Assembly: GCA_029865195.1 (NCBI GenBank)
Contig: JAOUHH010000061.1
Span: 1-11,275 of the forward strand
Direction of reading: 5' to 3'
Source: Desulfobulbaceae bacterium
GTDB lineage: Bacteria > Desulfobacterota > Desulfobulbia > Desulfobulbales > UBA5123
Length of the DNA stretch: 11,275 nucleotides
Below the pieces are notes generated by a model. That model ran no database searches and had not been told where the DNA came from. It was given only the letters and a program-made list of their open reading frames with translations. The position numbers and the translations under genes were made by a program. Below, in pieces: positions 1 through 6,327 of this stretch (its first letter is position 1; every line of letters starts with the position of its first letter).

Positions 1-174
1 CTTGGGGATGAAGTCCACCACGTATTCGGCGCCGCGGTAGATCTCCTTGTGGCCTTTTTGGCGGCCGTAGCCCTTGACCTCGGAAATGGTCATTCCCTTG
101 ATACCCATCTCGTTCAACGCTTCTTTGACGTCGTCCAGTTTGAACGGTTTGATGATCGCTTCGATTTTTTTCAT
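1..174 (-). CDS. glnB: Nitrogen regulatory protein PII (N-terminal half, cut by window edge)
   Basis: The 58 residues visible, starting MKKIEAIIKPFKLDDVKEAL, are the N-terminal half of a PII signal protein (family length about 112 residues). PII proteins are cytoplasmic trimers that bind ATP/ADP and 2-oxoglutarate and report nitrogen and carbon status to ammonium channels, glutamine synthetase control and NtrB. The T-loop is present (GRQKGHKEIYRGAEY) and Tyr51, the uridylylation site in proteobacterial PII, is conserved. An AAGGAG Shine-Dalgarno lies 6 nt before the ATG. The gene follows amt by 33 nt, so the two are very probably one operon and this PII probably gates that channel, the role GlnK plays in E. 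coli. The sequence itself looks more GlnB-like (MKKIEAIIKPFKLDDV), so the choice between glnB and glnK names is uncertain. The C-terminus lies outside the window. Confidence 0.96.
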   Translation of the reverse strand, partial: MKKIEAIIKPFKLDDVKEALNEMGIKGMTISEVKGYGRQKGHKEIYRGAEYVVDFIPK

Positions 175-207
175 CACTGACTCCTTATGGCGGTGGCTGC
201 GTAACGA

Positions 208-1422
208 TTAGTACGTGTAGCCGATTTCACTGTGCTGGCTGAGGTCGAGCCCTTGCTGTTCCTCCTCGGCGCTGACCCGTAGACCGACGACCAGATCGAT
301 CCCTTTGAGGATCAAGAAGGTTACGACAAGGGAGTAGGCGATGGTGGCCAGTGCGCCTTCGGCCTGGACGAAGAGCAGGGCTGGATTGCCGAAAAAGAGG
401 CCGTCGGCGCCGCCGGGGTTGACGGCGGTGGAGGCGAAGAGGCCGGTGGCCAGTGCACCCCAGAGGCCGCCGATACCGTGGACGCCGACCACGTCCAGGG
501 CATCGTCGTAGCCGAGGCGGCTTTTGGCAAGCACCGCCAGATAGCAGATGGCTCCCGCCACCAGGCCGATAAGAATGGCCGAGACCGGGCTGACAAACCC
601 GGCTGCCGGGGTGATGGCAACGAGACCGGCCACCGCGCCGGAGGCAGCGCCCAAGGTGGTCGGTTTTCCCTGCAGCATTGTCTCGGCCAAAGTCCATGAA
701 AGGGCCGCCGCGCCCGCCGCCACCTGCGTGGTGAAAAAGGCCAGGGTGGCGATGGTGCCGGCGGAAAGCGCGCTGCCGGCGTTGAATCCGAACCACCCGA
801 ACCAGAGAATGCCGGTGCCAAGGATGGTCATCGGCAGGTTGTGCGGATGGAAGGACTCCTTGCCCCAGCCTTTGCGTTTGCCCAGCATCAGGGTGGCGAC
901 AAGCGCTGCGGCGCCGGAGTTGATGTGGATAACGGTGCCGCCGGCGAAATCAAGGGCGCCGCGGGCGCCGAGCCAGCCGCCTCCCCAGACCCAGTGGCAA
1001 ACCGGCAGGTAGACCAGGATGGACCAGAGCACGGCGAAAAGGAGGAAGGCGGTAAACTTCATCCGTTCGGCAATGGCGCCGGTGATCAGGGCCGGGGTGA
1101 TGATCGCGAACATCAATTGAAAGGCGCAGAAGAGAAGGTGGGGAATGGCGTCGGAATAAGGACCGGCCGCCAGCGAGACCGTGTTCAATCCAACCCAATC
1201 CAGATTGCCGATCAGGCCGTTGATGTCCGGCCCGAAGGCGAGCGAATAGCCGAAGGCAACCCAGATGATGGAAATAAGCCCCAGGCAGATGAAACTTTGC
1301 ATGATGGTGGCCAGGATGTTTTTCGAGCGGACCATGCCACCGTAAAAAAGGGCCAGGCCGGGAGTCATCAGCATCACCATGGCGGATGCGACGAGCATGA
1401 AGGCGGTGTCGCCGGTATTCAT
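208..1422 (-). CDS. amt: Ammonium channel, Amt/MEP/Rh family
   Basis: This is a 404-residue inner-membrane ammonium channel, a normal length for a mature Amt with about 11 transmembrane helices. Pore residues match E. coli AmtB with a constant small offset: Phe105, Trp146, Asp158, His166 (in GGTVIHINSG), Phe213, Ser217 (FNAGS) and the second twin histidine His315 (VVGVHGIGGLWG). The cytoplasmic tail ends in EEEQQGLDLSQHSEIGYTY, similar to Amt tails that contact PII. I chose the ATG at 1422 (MNTGDTAFML) because AGAGG lies 8 nt upstream and the first helix follows directly. An in-frame ATG at 1506 would add 28 proline- and alanine-rich residues that resemble no signal peptide and has no good ribosome site. 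The gene is led by a sigma-54 promoter and followed by glnB, so nitrogen-limited expression is likely. Confidence 0.96.
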   Translation of the reverse strand: MNTGDTAFMLVASAMVMLMTPGLALFYGGMVRSKNILATIMQSFICLGLISIIWVAFGYSLAFGPDINGLIGNLDWVGLNTVSLAAGPYSDAIPHLLFCAFQLMFAIITPALITGAIAERMKFTAFLLFAVLWSILVYLPVCHWVWGGGWLGARGALDFAGGTVIHINSGAAALVATLMLGKRKGWGKESFHPHNLPMTILGTGILWFGWFGFNAGSALSAGTIATLAFFTTQVAAGAAALSWTLAETMLQGKPTTLGAASGAVAGLVAITPAAGFVSPVSAILIGLVAGAICYLAVLAKSRLGYDDALDVVGVHGIGGLWGALATGLFASTAVNPGGADGLFFGNPALLFVQAEGALATIAYSLVVTFLILKGIDLVVGLRVSAEEEQQGLDLSQHSEIGYTY

Positions 1423-1510
1423 TGCTGCAACCTCTGTTTGTGAAATGGTGTTGCTCGGCGCGGCCGGATTTTCGGCGGGAGGCGCGCGAGCGTATTTTAC
1501 GGTCATGCTT

Positions 1511-1522
1511 GCCTGGCCAGGC
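1511..1522. repeat. Perfect 12-bp GC-rich palindrome in the amt leader
   Basis: GCCTGGCCAGGC is its own reverse complement. It falls at about +10 to +21 of the transcript predicted from the sigma-54 promoter, just before the alternative ATG at 1506. It could be a protein site or a short RNA hairpin (4-bp stem, 4-nt loop). A palindrome this long is unlikely but not impossible by chance in GC-rich DNA, so function is only a guess. Confidence 0.3.
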
Positions 1523-1540
1523 GTAGTCCGTCAGATTGGA

Positions 1541-1557
1541 AAGCAATGGGTGTGCCA
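1541..1557 (-). promoter_or_regulatory. Sigma-54 (RpoN) promoter of amt-glnB
   Basis: Read on the minus strand the site is TGGCACACCCATTGCTT. It carries GG at -24 and GC at -12 with the obligatory spacing, and matches the RpoN consensus TGGCAC-N5-TTGCW throughout. The predicted start is near 1531, giving a leader of about 110 nt to the chosen amt ATG. Sigma-54 control of amt-PII operons by NtrC-type activators under nitrogen limitation is well established in proteobacteria. Confidence 0.88.
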
Positions 1558-1635
1558 GTTGGGGATTGTTTTTTGTATGTAATTGATATCGTGGGGATTA
1601 TTGCGGGTGGTGGGGCGGGGCCGGAGGAAGTTGCC

Positions 1636-1679
1636 TTACATTTATGTCGTAAAACGACGTTGGTGTGACATAAATGTAA
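1636..1679. promoter_or_regulatory. Paired quasi-palindromic sites, probable upstream activating sequence for amt
   Basis: TTACATTTATGTC (1636-1648) and GACATAAATGTAA (1667-1679) are perfect 13-bp inverted copies. Each arm is itself nearly palindromic (ACAT-TT-ATGT), so this is two binding sites for a dimeric regulator, 30 bp centre to centre. Their centres lie about 111 and 141 bp upstream of the start predicted for the sigma-54 promoter, much like the two NtrC sites of E. coli glnA. The sequence does not match the enterobacterial NtrC consensus, so the regulator is not identified. The pair also begins 21 nt after the stop of the FliL-like gene and could form a hairpin in that mRNA, but no T-tract follows on that strand. 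Confidence 0.6.
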
Positions 1680-1700
1680 CGTGTGCGGTTTTTTGAGGGG

Positions 1701-2597
1701 CTACAGGATTTGGTAGCGATTGAAGACAATGGCTTCAACGGGTGCTTCCGGCCATTGTTGTTCGATCCAGGCGCGCAGGGAGCGGTTCATGTCGCCTCGG
1801 GCGAGGGCGAATCGTTGCAGTTCGCTCAGGGGCTGGTTGCTGTAAAACTGGTAGATGATGTCGCGAACGAGCAGTTCTTTTTCTGCCGGCGGTTTTTCCC
1901 CTGCCGCCAGGAGGAGGATGAGGGTGATGTCGGTCTGGACGAAGTTGGCCTTGCGCGGGGTGTCTTCGCGCTCTGGGGCGGGAACGAGAAAGGCGGGAAA
2001 TTGCCATTTGACCCGGATCTTTTCTTGGACATCGAGGTCGGCAGGGGGCAGTGCACCGGAGGGGGGAGAGGTCGTTTTCTGGGCTCCGGATGTGGCACCT
2101 GTTGTGGCGCCGGTGACGTGCGCGGCGCCGTTCGATGTGGTCGGCGCTTCCTCGGAGTCAGGGATTAACAGGGGTAAAAGCAGCAGGGCGACGACGGCTG
2201 CGCCGGCGAGAATCTGCTGCTTGCGCGAGAGGAGCTGCAGGCGCAGCTTGCCGGTGTGGTAAAGGGTGAGCAGTCGAGCGGGAAGTGTGCCGCCGGGGCT
2301 TTTATCCAAGTCCGCCGTGGGCTCGGGTTCTTCCTCGTCTTCCGCGGCATCCGGCGTGAAGGCCGTCTCATCGAGATCTGGCAGGTCTTCAAGTTCTTTG
2401 TCGGAGGGGGGGGTAAAATCGTAGGGAGAGCTTGTGGCGGAGGTGAAATCGGTTTCATCGCCGAGGAAGAAATCGTCCTCGCCTTCTTTGGGCGAAAAGG
2501 AAAAGTCGTCTGCCTGAAAAGCGGACTCCCAATCACTGGCGAGGTCGTCATCAAGTTTGTCGGGCGAAGCTTTTTTGGATTGTGCGTCGTCTCCCAT
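1701..2597 (-). CDS. FliL-like single-pass membrane protein with long acidic N-terminus
   Basis: This 298-residue protein has three parts. Residues 1-127 form a very acidic, low-complexity cytoplasmic region containing SDWESAFQADDFSF. Residues about 129-145 form one transmembrane helix (ILAGAAVVALLLLPLLI). After a Ser/Thr/Pro/Ala-rich linker (about 150-188), residues about 193-298 form a periplasmic domain whose pattern (DITLILLLA..., VRDIIYQFYS, LSEL, ending VEAIVFNRYQIL) resembles the C-terminal domain of FliL, the protein that surrounds and stabilises stators in the flagellar motor. Typical FliL is about 150-180 residues with a short N-terminus, so the acidic extension is unusual. The gene starts 22 nt after cheY, with GGTGA 9 nt before the ATG, so the two are probably cotranscribed. 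The FliL assignment rests on domain pattern and position. Another divergent inner-membrane motor or envelope protein is possible. Confidence 0.6.
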   Translation of the reverse strand: MGDDAQSKKASPDKLDDDLASDWESAFQADDFSFSPKEGEDDFFLGDETDFTSATSSPYDFTPPSDKELEDLPDLDETAFTPDAAEDEEEPEPTADLDKSPGGTLPARLLTLYHTGKLRLQLLSRKQQILAGAAVVALLLLPLLIPDSEEAPTTSNGAAHVTGATTGATSGAQKTTSPPSGALPPADLDVQEKIRVKWQFPAFLVPAPEREDTPRKANFVQTDITLILLLAAGEKPPAEKELLVRDIIYQFYSNQPLSELQRFALARGDMNRSLRAWIEQQWPEAPVEAIVFNRYQIL

Positions 2598-2619
2598 TGG
2601 AGGGCGTCACCGGCGTGAT

Positions 2620-3000
2620 TTAGCCGAATATCTTGTTCAGTTTTTCAGCCAGGGTGTCGGCGGTGAAAGGTTTGACGATATACTGGCTTACCTTGGCTTT
2701 AACGGCGGCGATAATGTTGTCCTGCTGCGCCTCGGCCGTGACCATGATGAACGGGGTAGCGGCAAGGTTGGCGTCGCCACGCACCGTTTTTAACAGATCG
2801 AGGCCGGTCATCTTGGGCATGTTCCAGTCCGAAATGATCAGGTCGACCTTTTCCTTCTGTAGAATCTCCAGAGCGCTGGTGCCGTCATCCGCCTCGATGA
2901 TGTTCTTGAAGCCGAGTTGTACAAGGATGTTTTTGACAATCCGCCGCATGGTGGCGAAGTCATCGACAACAAGAACCTTCATGTTAAAATCCGTCGGCAT
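2620..3000 (-). CDS. cheY: Chemotaxis response regulator, CheY-type receiver
   Basis: This is a stand-alone 126-residue receiver domain with no output domain. The acidic pocket is Asp13/Asp14, the phosphoacceptor is Asp58 (SDWNMPKMTGLDLL), and the switch residues are Thr88, Tyr107 and Lys110 (YIVKPF), all as in CheY. Phosphorylated CheY binds the flagellar switch proteins FliM and FliN and changes rotation. The start at MPTDFNMK is supported by AGGAGG 5 nt upstream; an internal Met7 has no such site. No CheA or other chemotaxis gene is in the window, so its kinase must be encoded elsewhere. It probably forms a two-gene unit with the FliL-like gene downstream. Confidence 0.93.
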   Translation of the reverse strand: MPTDFNMKVLVVDDFATMRRIVKNILVQLGFKNIIEADDGTSALEILQKEKVDLIISDWNMPKMTGLDLLKTVRGDANLAATPFIMVTAEAQQDNIIAAVKAKVSQYIVKPFTADTLAEKLNKIFG

Positions 3001-3014
3001 TGTCCCCTCCTGAA

Positions 3015-3030
3015 ACGTTTCTCAAAACGT
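3015..3030. repeat. Nested dyad just upstream of the cheY ribosome site
   Basis: On the minus strand ACGTTT-TGAG-AAACGT forms a 6-bp stem with a 4-nt loop. It overlaps a perfect 10-bp palindrome GAAACGTTTC (3012-3021) that abuts the AGGAGG of cheY. The two pairings are mutually exclusive. It could be an operator or a translational control hairpin; no factor is recognised. Confidence 0.3.
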
Positions 3031-3170
3031 GTTGCTGATTGCTCGGTTACCATTCGCAATTCGCCCCCCTGTAAAAGAAGGATGCGGTTTCGTGATGCGG
3101 CCACTCGTTGCCGTAATGGGCTTAGGATGGTGGCGACCTTTTCTTCGCGAGAGGTAACGGTCTACGATAA

Positions 3171-3197
3171 TCTATATGAAAACAATACTTAACGCAA
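3171..3197 (-). promoter_or_regulatory. Weak candidate sigma-70 promoter for cheY
   Basis: On the minus strand TTGCGT (3192-3197) is followed after 15 bp by TATAGA (3171-3176). The -10 is good but the spacer is short and the -35 imperfect. It sits in the AT-rich part of the 268-nt gap between fliA and cheY, where a separate promoter is expected. No sigma-28 type box (GCCGATAA) and no sigma-54 site was found in this gap. Confidence 0.25.
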
Positions 3198-3268
3198 TAA
3201 GGTTACTTAGTAGCGCATTTTGGCGTATCAGTAAAGCTGAAAAAAGGAAATTCGACGCTGTCGGGTGT

Positions 3269-4054
3269 TCAGGCGTTGAGCCTGCTTTTCATTTTGGAGC
3301 GCAGGCGAAGCATGGCCTTGCTGTGCATCTGGGAGATGCGGGATTCGGTATAGCCCAGAACCTCGCCGATTTCCTTCATGGTCAGTTCCTCGAAGTAGTA
3401 GAGGGAAACGGTGAGTTTTTCCTTTTCCGGCAGTTCCGAGATGGCCTGGGCGACCACGTCGCGGACCTCGGCAATGTTCAGGGCGGCAAACGGATCGGTG
3501 CCGTCGGCGGCAAAGGTTTCGGCGATGGTGCTTCTGTCGTCCTGGTCCGGATTGACCTGCCGCACCAGGTCGATGTCCATGAAGGAAACAGACTTGGTGT
3601 CGTCGAGAAGTTTGTAATAGGCGTCGAGGTCAAGATTCAGCGCGGCGGCCGTCTCTTCGTCGGTGGCAGGCCGGCCCAGTTTTTTTTCAAGTTCGCTGTA
3701 GGTTCGCTCGAGATCGGTGACCTTGCGCCGCACCGAGCGCGGCACCCAGTCAAGGGAGCGGAGTTCGTCCAGCATCGCCCCCTTGATGCGGAATTCAGCA
3801 TAGGTTTTAAACTGCACATTCTTGGCCGGATTGAATTTCTCCACGGCATCGATCAGGCCGATGGTTCCGCAACTGATCAGGTCGTCAAGGGCGACGTGGG
3901 CGGGAAGTCTGGTGGCCAGCCGGGCGGCGATATATTTGATCAGCGGCGTATAGGTCAGGATCAGCTCGCTCCGGGTGGCGGGATCAAGGGGACCGCCCTG
4001 GCTGAAGTAGGCCTGGGTGTAATCCTTGAATTTTGAAGGTTGCTGCTTGCTCAT
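3269..4054 (-). CDS. fliA: Flagellar sigma factor sigma-28 (FliA/WhiG family)
   Basis: This 261-residue group 3 sigma factor directs RNA polymerase to late flagellar and chemotaxis promoters. Region 2 is clear (DDLISCGTIGLIDAVEKF at 57-74, TYAEFRIKGAMLDELR at 84-99, then DWVPRSVRRK typical of FliA). Region 3 follows (about 113-180). Region 4 has the helix-turn-helix LTMKEIGEVLGYTESRISQM (224-243). The length is normal (about 240-260). Its activity is usually held by the anti-sigma factor FlgM, which is not in this window. The gene follows flhG by 75 nt. The ATG at 4054 has no convincing Shine-Dalgarno sequence (the preceding bases are GTGACCCGGTA), so translation may be weak or coupled. The same gene order is common in polar flagellates. 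Confidence 0.95.
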   Translation of the reverse strand: MSKQQPSKFKDYTQAYFSQGGPLDPATRSELILTYTPLIKYIAARLATRLPAHVALDDLISCGTIGLIDAVEKFNPAKNVQFKTYAEFRIKGAMLDELRSLDWVPRSVRRKVTDLERTYSELEKKLGRPATDEETAAALNLDLDAYYKLLDDTKSVSFMDIDLVRQVNPDQDDRSTIAETFAADGTDPFAALNIAEVRDVVAQAISELPEKEKLTVSLYYFEELTMKEIGEVLGYTESRISQMHSKAMLRLRSKMKSRLNA

Positions 4055-4129
4055 TACCGGGTCACTATGCGTATGCGGCTACCGAGATGGTTTCGGAGCG
4101 CCGACAGAGATTGTTTTTGGGTGTCGATA

Positions 4130-5017
4130 TTATGACAGATCAAGGAGGCCTTGCCAAAAGAATTTAATGTTGCCGTCGCTGTGCTGCTCGGGTTTTTCGC
4201 TGATCAGCTGTTGGGAGATGGTGCGGAACATGCGACTCGATTCGGCATCGGGGAACAGTTCGCTCACCAATTTCTGGCTGCGCACCGCCTTGGGCAGCTT
4301 CGGGTCGTACGGGATGAAGCCGACCAAGTCGAGGGAGATGGAGCTGAGGAAGCGGTCCGCGACGATGCTCAGTTTGCGGAAAACGGTGAGCGCCTCCTTT
4401 TCCGACTCGGCGTTGTTGACGAGGATGCGGAACCGCTTGACGTCGTGCCGTCCGGACAACACCTTGATCAGGGCGTAGGCGTCGGTGAGCGAGGTTGGCT
4501 CCGGGGTGAGGACGATGACCCGTTCCTGGGCGGCCAGATTGAAATAGACCACGTTGTCGTTGATGCCGGCGCCGGTATCGACCAGCATGATGTCGATCTT
4601 GTCGCCGACGGTCTCCATCTCGGCCATGAAGTACAGCTTTTGGCTTTCGGTGAGGCTGGCAAGCTCGATGATGCCGGAACTTGCCGGCAGGATCTTGAAC
4701 CCGCCCGGACCCTCGACCAGGATCTCGGTCAGCGATTTCTCGCCCAGCAGGACGTGGTGCAGGTTGTAGCGGGGGGTGATCCCCAGCAGGACGTCGACAT
4801 TGGCGAGGTTCAGGTCGGCGTCAAGAACGAGTACCTTGCGGCCTTGCTTGGCGAGGGCGTAGGCGAGGTTGGTGACGATATTGGTTTTCCCGACCCCGCC
4901 CTTGCCGCTGGTGACACAGATAACCCGCGGCGAGGTGCCGGCGGGGGTGGCCCGTTTCCCTTTTGTCTTGCGGTCGGCGCGGTCCATCATCTTCTGCAGG
5001 GTGGTGGCCTGATTCAT
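4130..5017 (-). CDS. flhG: Flagellar number regulator, MinD-like ATPase FlhG/FleN
   Basis: This is a 295-residue MinD/ParA-type ATPase that limits flagellar number by stimulating the FlhF GTPase and, in several species, by interacting with switch components or flagellar activators. The deviant Walker A motif SGKGGVGKT (37-45) has the signature lysine Lys39. DADLNLANVDVLLG (66-79) and LVDTGAG (145-151) form the rest of the site. The N-terminus MNQATTLQKM resembles the DQAxxLR motif that activates FlhF, with Asn in place of Asp. The C-terminal NIKFFWQGLLDL (283-294) looks like an amphipathic membrane-targeting helix. The start at 5017 has AAGGAG 6 nt upstream and overlaps the flhF stop by 4 bp (ATGA), a sign of translational coupling. 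An in-frame ATG further upstream would only read flhF out of frame. Confidence 0.94.
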   Translation of the reverse strand: MNQATTLQKMMDRADRKTKGKRATPAGTSPRVICVTSGKGGVGKTNIVTNLAYALAKQGRKVLVLDADLNLANVDVLLGITPRYNLHHVLLGEKSLTEILVEGPGGFKILPASSGIIELASLTESQKLYFMAEMETVGDKIDIMLVDTGAGINDNVVYFNLAAQERVIVLTPEPTSLTDAYALIKVLSGRHDVKRFRILVNNAESEKEALTVFRKLSIVADRFLSSISLDLVGFIPYDPKLPKAVRSQKLVSELFPDAESSRMFRTISQQLISEKPEQHSDGNIKFFWQGLLDLS

Positions 5018-6243
5018 GACGCGCTCCTTTGCGGTTCGGCGTTCCAGTCGTTGCGCGCGGCGCTCAAGGCCCGTTCGTCGATAACCGCTTCCCAGCCCCG
5101 GCGGAACAGCCTGGCGAGGATGGGTTTGCTGGCTATCATGAAATCCTCCGGCACACGCTGGCCGGTGCAGAGTGACGCCACCGGCAGATGCGAGGCGACT
5201 ACCTGCTGGCAGAGGGTGGCATAGGTCCTGGTCTCGTCGATCTTGGTCAGGATCAGGCCGTTGATGGTGAGCGGCCGGTAGCTGGCGACGGTGGTGGCCA
5301 GATCCTCTTTTTTGGTGGTGGCGCTCAGGACCAGATAGGGGCGGATGGCACCGGCATGCCCGAACCAATCCCGCAGCTCGTTGATGTGTTGCTGGTCGTA
5401 GGGGCTCTTGCCGGCGGTGTCGATGATGATCACATCCTTGTCGGTGTGGCGGGCGATGGCGGAGTCCATATCCTGTTTGCGGAGAACGATCTCGCAGGGC
5501 AGGCGCATGATTTTGGCATAGGTGCGCAACTGGTCGGTGGCGCCGATGCGGTAGCAGTCCATGGAGAGCATGGCCACCGTCAGCCCGTGATGCAGGCTGA
5601 ACCAGGCGGCGAGCTTGGCGGCGGTGGTGGTTTTGCCGACCCCGGTGGCGCCCACCAGGGCGATGATGGTAGGCCCGGCCGTGCTGGCTGTATCCGGAAG
5701 CGGGCTGATCAGGAGTTGATCGATCAGCTTGTCACGCCACTCGTTGACCTCGCGCGGGTCCGGCTTGCCGGCCTTTTCCGTCGGCGCCGGGGGGGCGGGC
5801 GACTCCTTGCGGTCGGGCCGATGATGCTGCTTGAGCATCCCGGCGAAGCGCAGGCGTAGGTCGTGGGCCTCAAGGTGGCTGGTTTTCTCATCGCCGGCGA
5901 TGGAAATCGAGGCGGGTTCGTAGGACACGGATTTCGCCGGCGGTGATGATGCAGGTGTATAGGCACCGGCCGCGCGGCGCGCCGGGCCGGGTTTTTTTTG
6001 CGGCGCAGCGGTCAGCGGCTGCGGTGGCGCGGCAGGGGTCGGTTCGTTTTCCGCCAGGGCGTCGAGGTCGTAGTCCATGGCCGCAATGACCTCGACCTTG
6101 GTTTCCTGCCCTTTCTTGACGATATTACCGCGGCTGGTGCCGATGGTTTTGGTGGCGAGGATGACGGCATCGTCGCCCATCTCCGCCTTGATCATGGCCA
6201 GGGCGGTGGCGGTGTCGGGAGCCTCGAATCGTTTTATCCGCAT
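5014..6243 (-). CDS. flhF: Flagellar placement SRP-type GTPase FlhF
   Basis: FlhF marks the site of flagellar assembly at the membrane, usually the pole. The 409-residue protein has the N-terminal basic domain (MRIKRFEAPDTATALAMIKA), a Pro/Ala-rich linker (about 65-120), then the helical N domain and SRP GTPase domain from about 165. GTPase motifs are GATGVGKTTT (198-207), DCYRIGA (229-235), DTAG (275-278), TKID (333-336) and GQRVPED (361-367). The domain set and length agree with other FlhF proteins. The start is set by the conserved N-terminus although no strong Shine-Dalgarno is visible. It lies 131 nt after flhA, the longest gap in the flagellar run, with a candidate promoter in between. 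FlhG follows with a 4-bp overlap. Confidence 0.95.
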   Translation of the reverse strand: MRIKRFEAPDTATALAMIKAEMGDDAVILATKTIGTSRGNIVKKGQETKVEVIAAMDYDLDALAENEPTPAAPPQPLTAAPQKKPGPARRAAGAYTPASSPPAKSVSYEPASISIAGDEKTSHLEAHDLRLRFAGMLKQHHRPDRKESPAPPAPTEKAGKPDPREVNEWRDKLIDQLLISPLPDTASTAGPTIIALVGATGVGKTTTAAKLAAWFSLHHGLTVAMLSMDCYRIGATDQLRTYAKIMRLPCEIVLRKQDMDSAIARHTDKDVIIIDTAGKSPYDQQHINELRDWFGHAGAIRPYLVLSATTKKEDLATTVASYRPLTINGLILTKIDETRTYATLCQQVVASHLPVASLCTGQRVPEDFMIASKPILARLFRRGWEAVIDERALSAARNDWNAEPQRSAS

Positions 6244-6313
6244 ATGGTCAACCGGTCAGTTTGCTTTTAGGCGTAAGAGTGGCGGGTCGGCAGATGTTAA
6301 CCCGATGCGTACC

Positions 6314-6327
6314 ATTAACGCGTTAAT
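6314..6327. promoter_or_regulatory. Perfect 14-bp palindrome at the flhF promoter, candidate operator
   Basis: ATTAACGCGTTAAT is its own reverse complement. It overlaps the downstream half of the candidate -10 box and covers the expected transcription start (about 6318), the typical place for a repressor. A further GTTAAC lies at 6296-6301, 18 bp from the first half-site. A related element (CTTAACGCAATAAG, 3188-3201, 10 of 14 positions shared) lies in the gap upstream of cheY. Confidence 0.5.

Noticed and set aside
1423..1506. Longer Amt start adding 28 residues
   Set aside because: It has no good Shine-Dalgarno, and the added residues do not look like a signal peptide. The 1422 start has AGAGG at 8 nt and fits the family. 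N-terminal data could overturn this.
1636..1679. The 13-bp inverted repeat as a Rho-independent terminator of the FliL-like gene
   Set aside because: The stem is AT-rich, the loop is 18 nt, and no T-tract follows on the minus strand (GGCAACTTCC follows). Each arm being near-palindromic fits a protein site better.
3081..3100. Short direct repeat GATGCGG with a 13-bp period upstream of cheY
   Set aside because: There are only two 7-bp copies with no further unit, within chance expectation.
3235..3268. Possible terminator after fliA (CGAC-AGC-GTCG followed by TTTCCTTTTTT)
   Set aside because: The stem has only 4 bp and the T-run is offset by several bases, so it is too weak to call.
3001..3268. 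Search for a c-di-GMP riboswitch, small RNA or sigma-28 promoter in the fliA-cheY gap
   Set aside because: No conserved riboswitch core and no GCCGATAA-type box could be found by eye. Only weak promoter and dyad signals are reported.
5018..5368. Upstream in-frame ATG that would extend flhG by 117 residues
   Set aside because: The extension overlaps flhF out of frame and reads as basic, proline- and serine-rich noise. The start at 5017 has a good ribosome site and the ATGA overlap.
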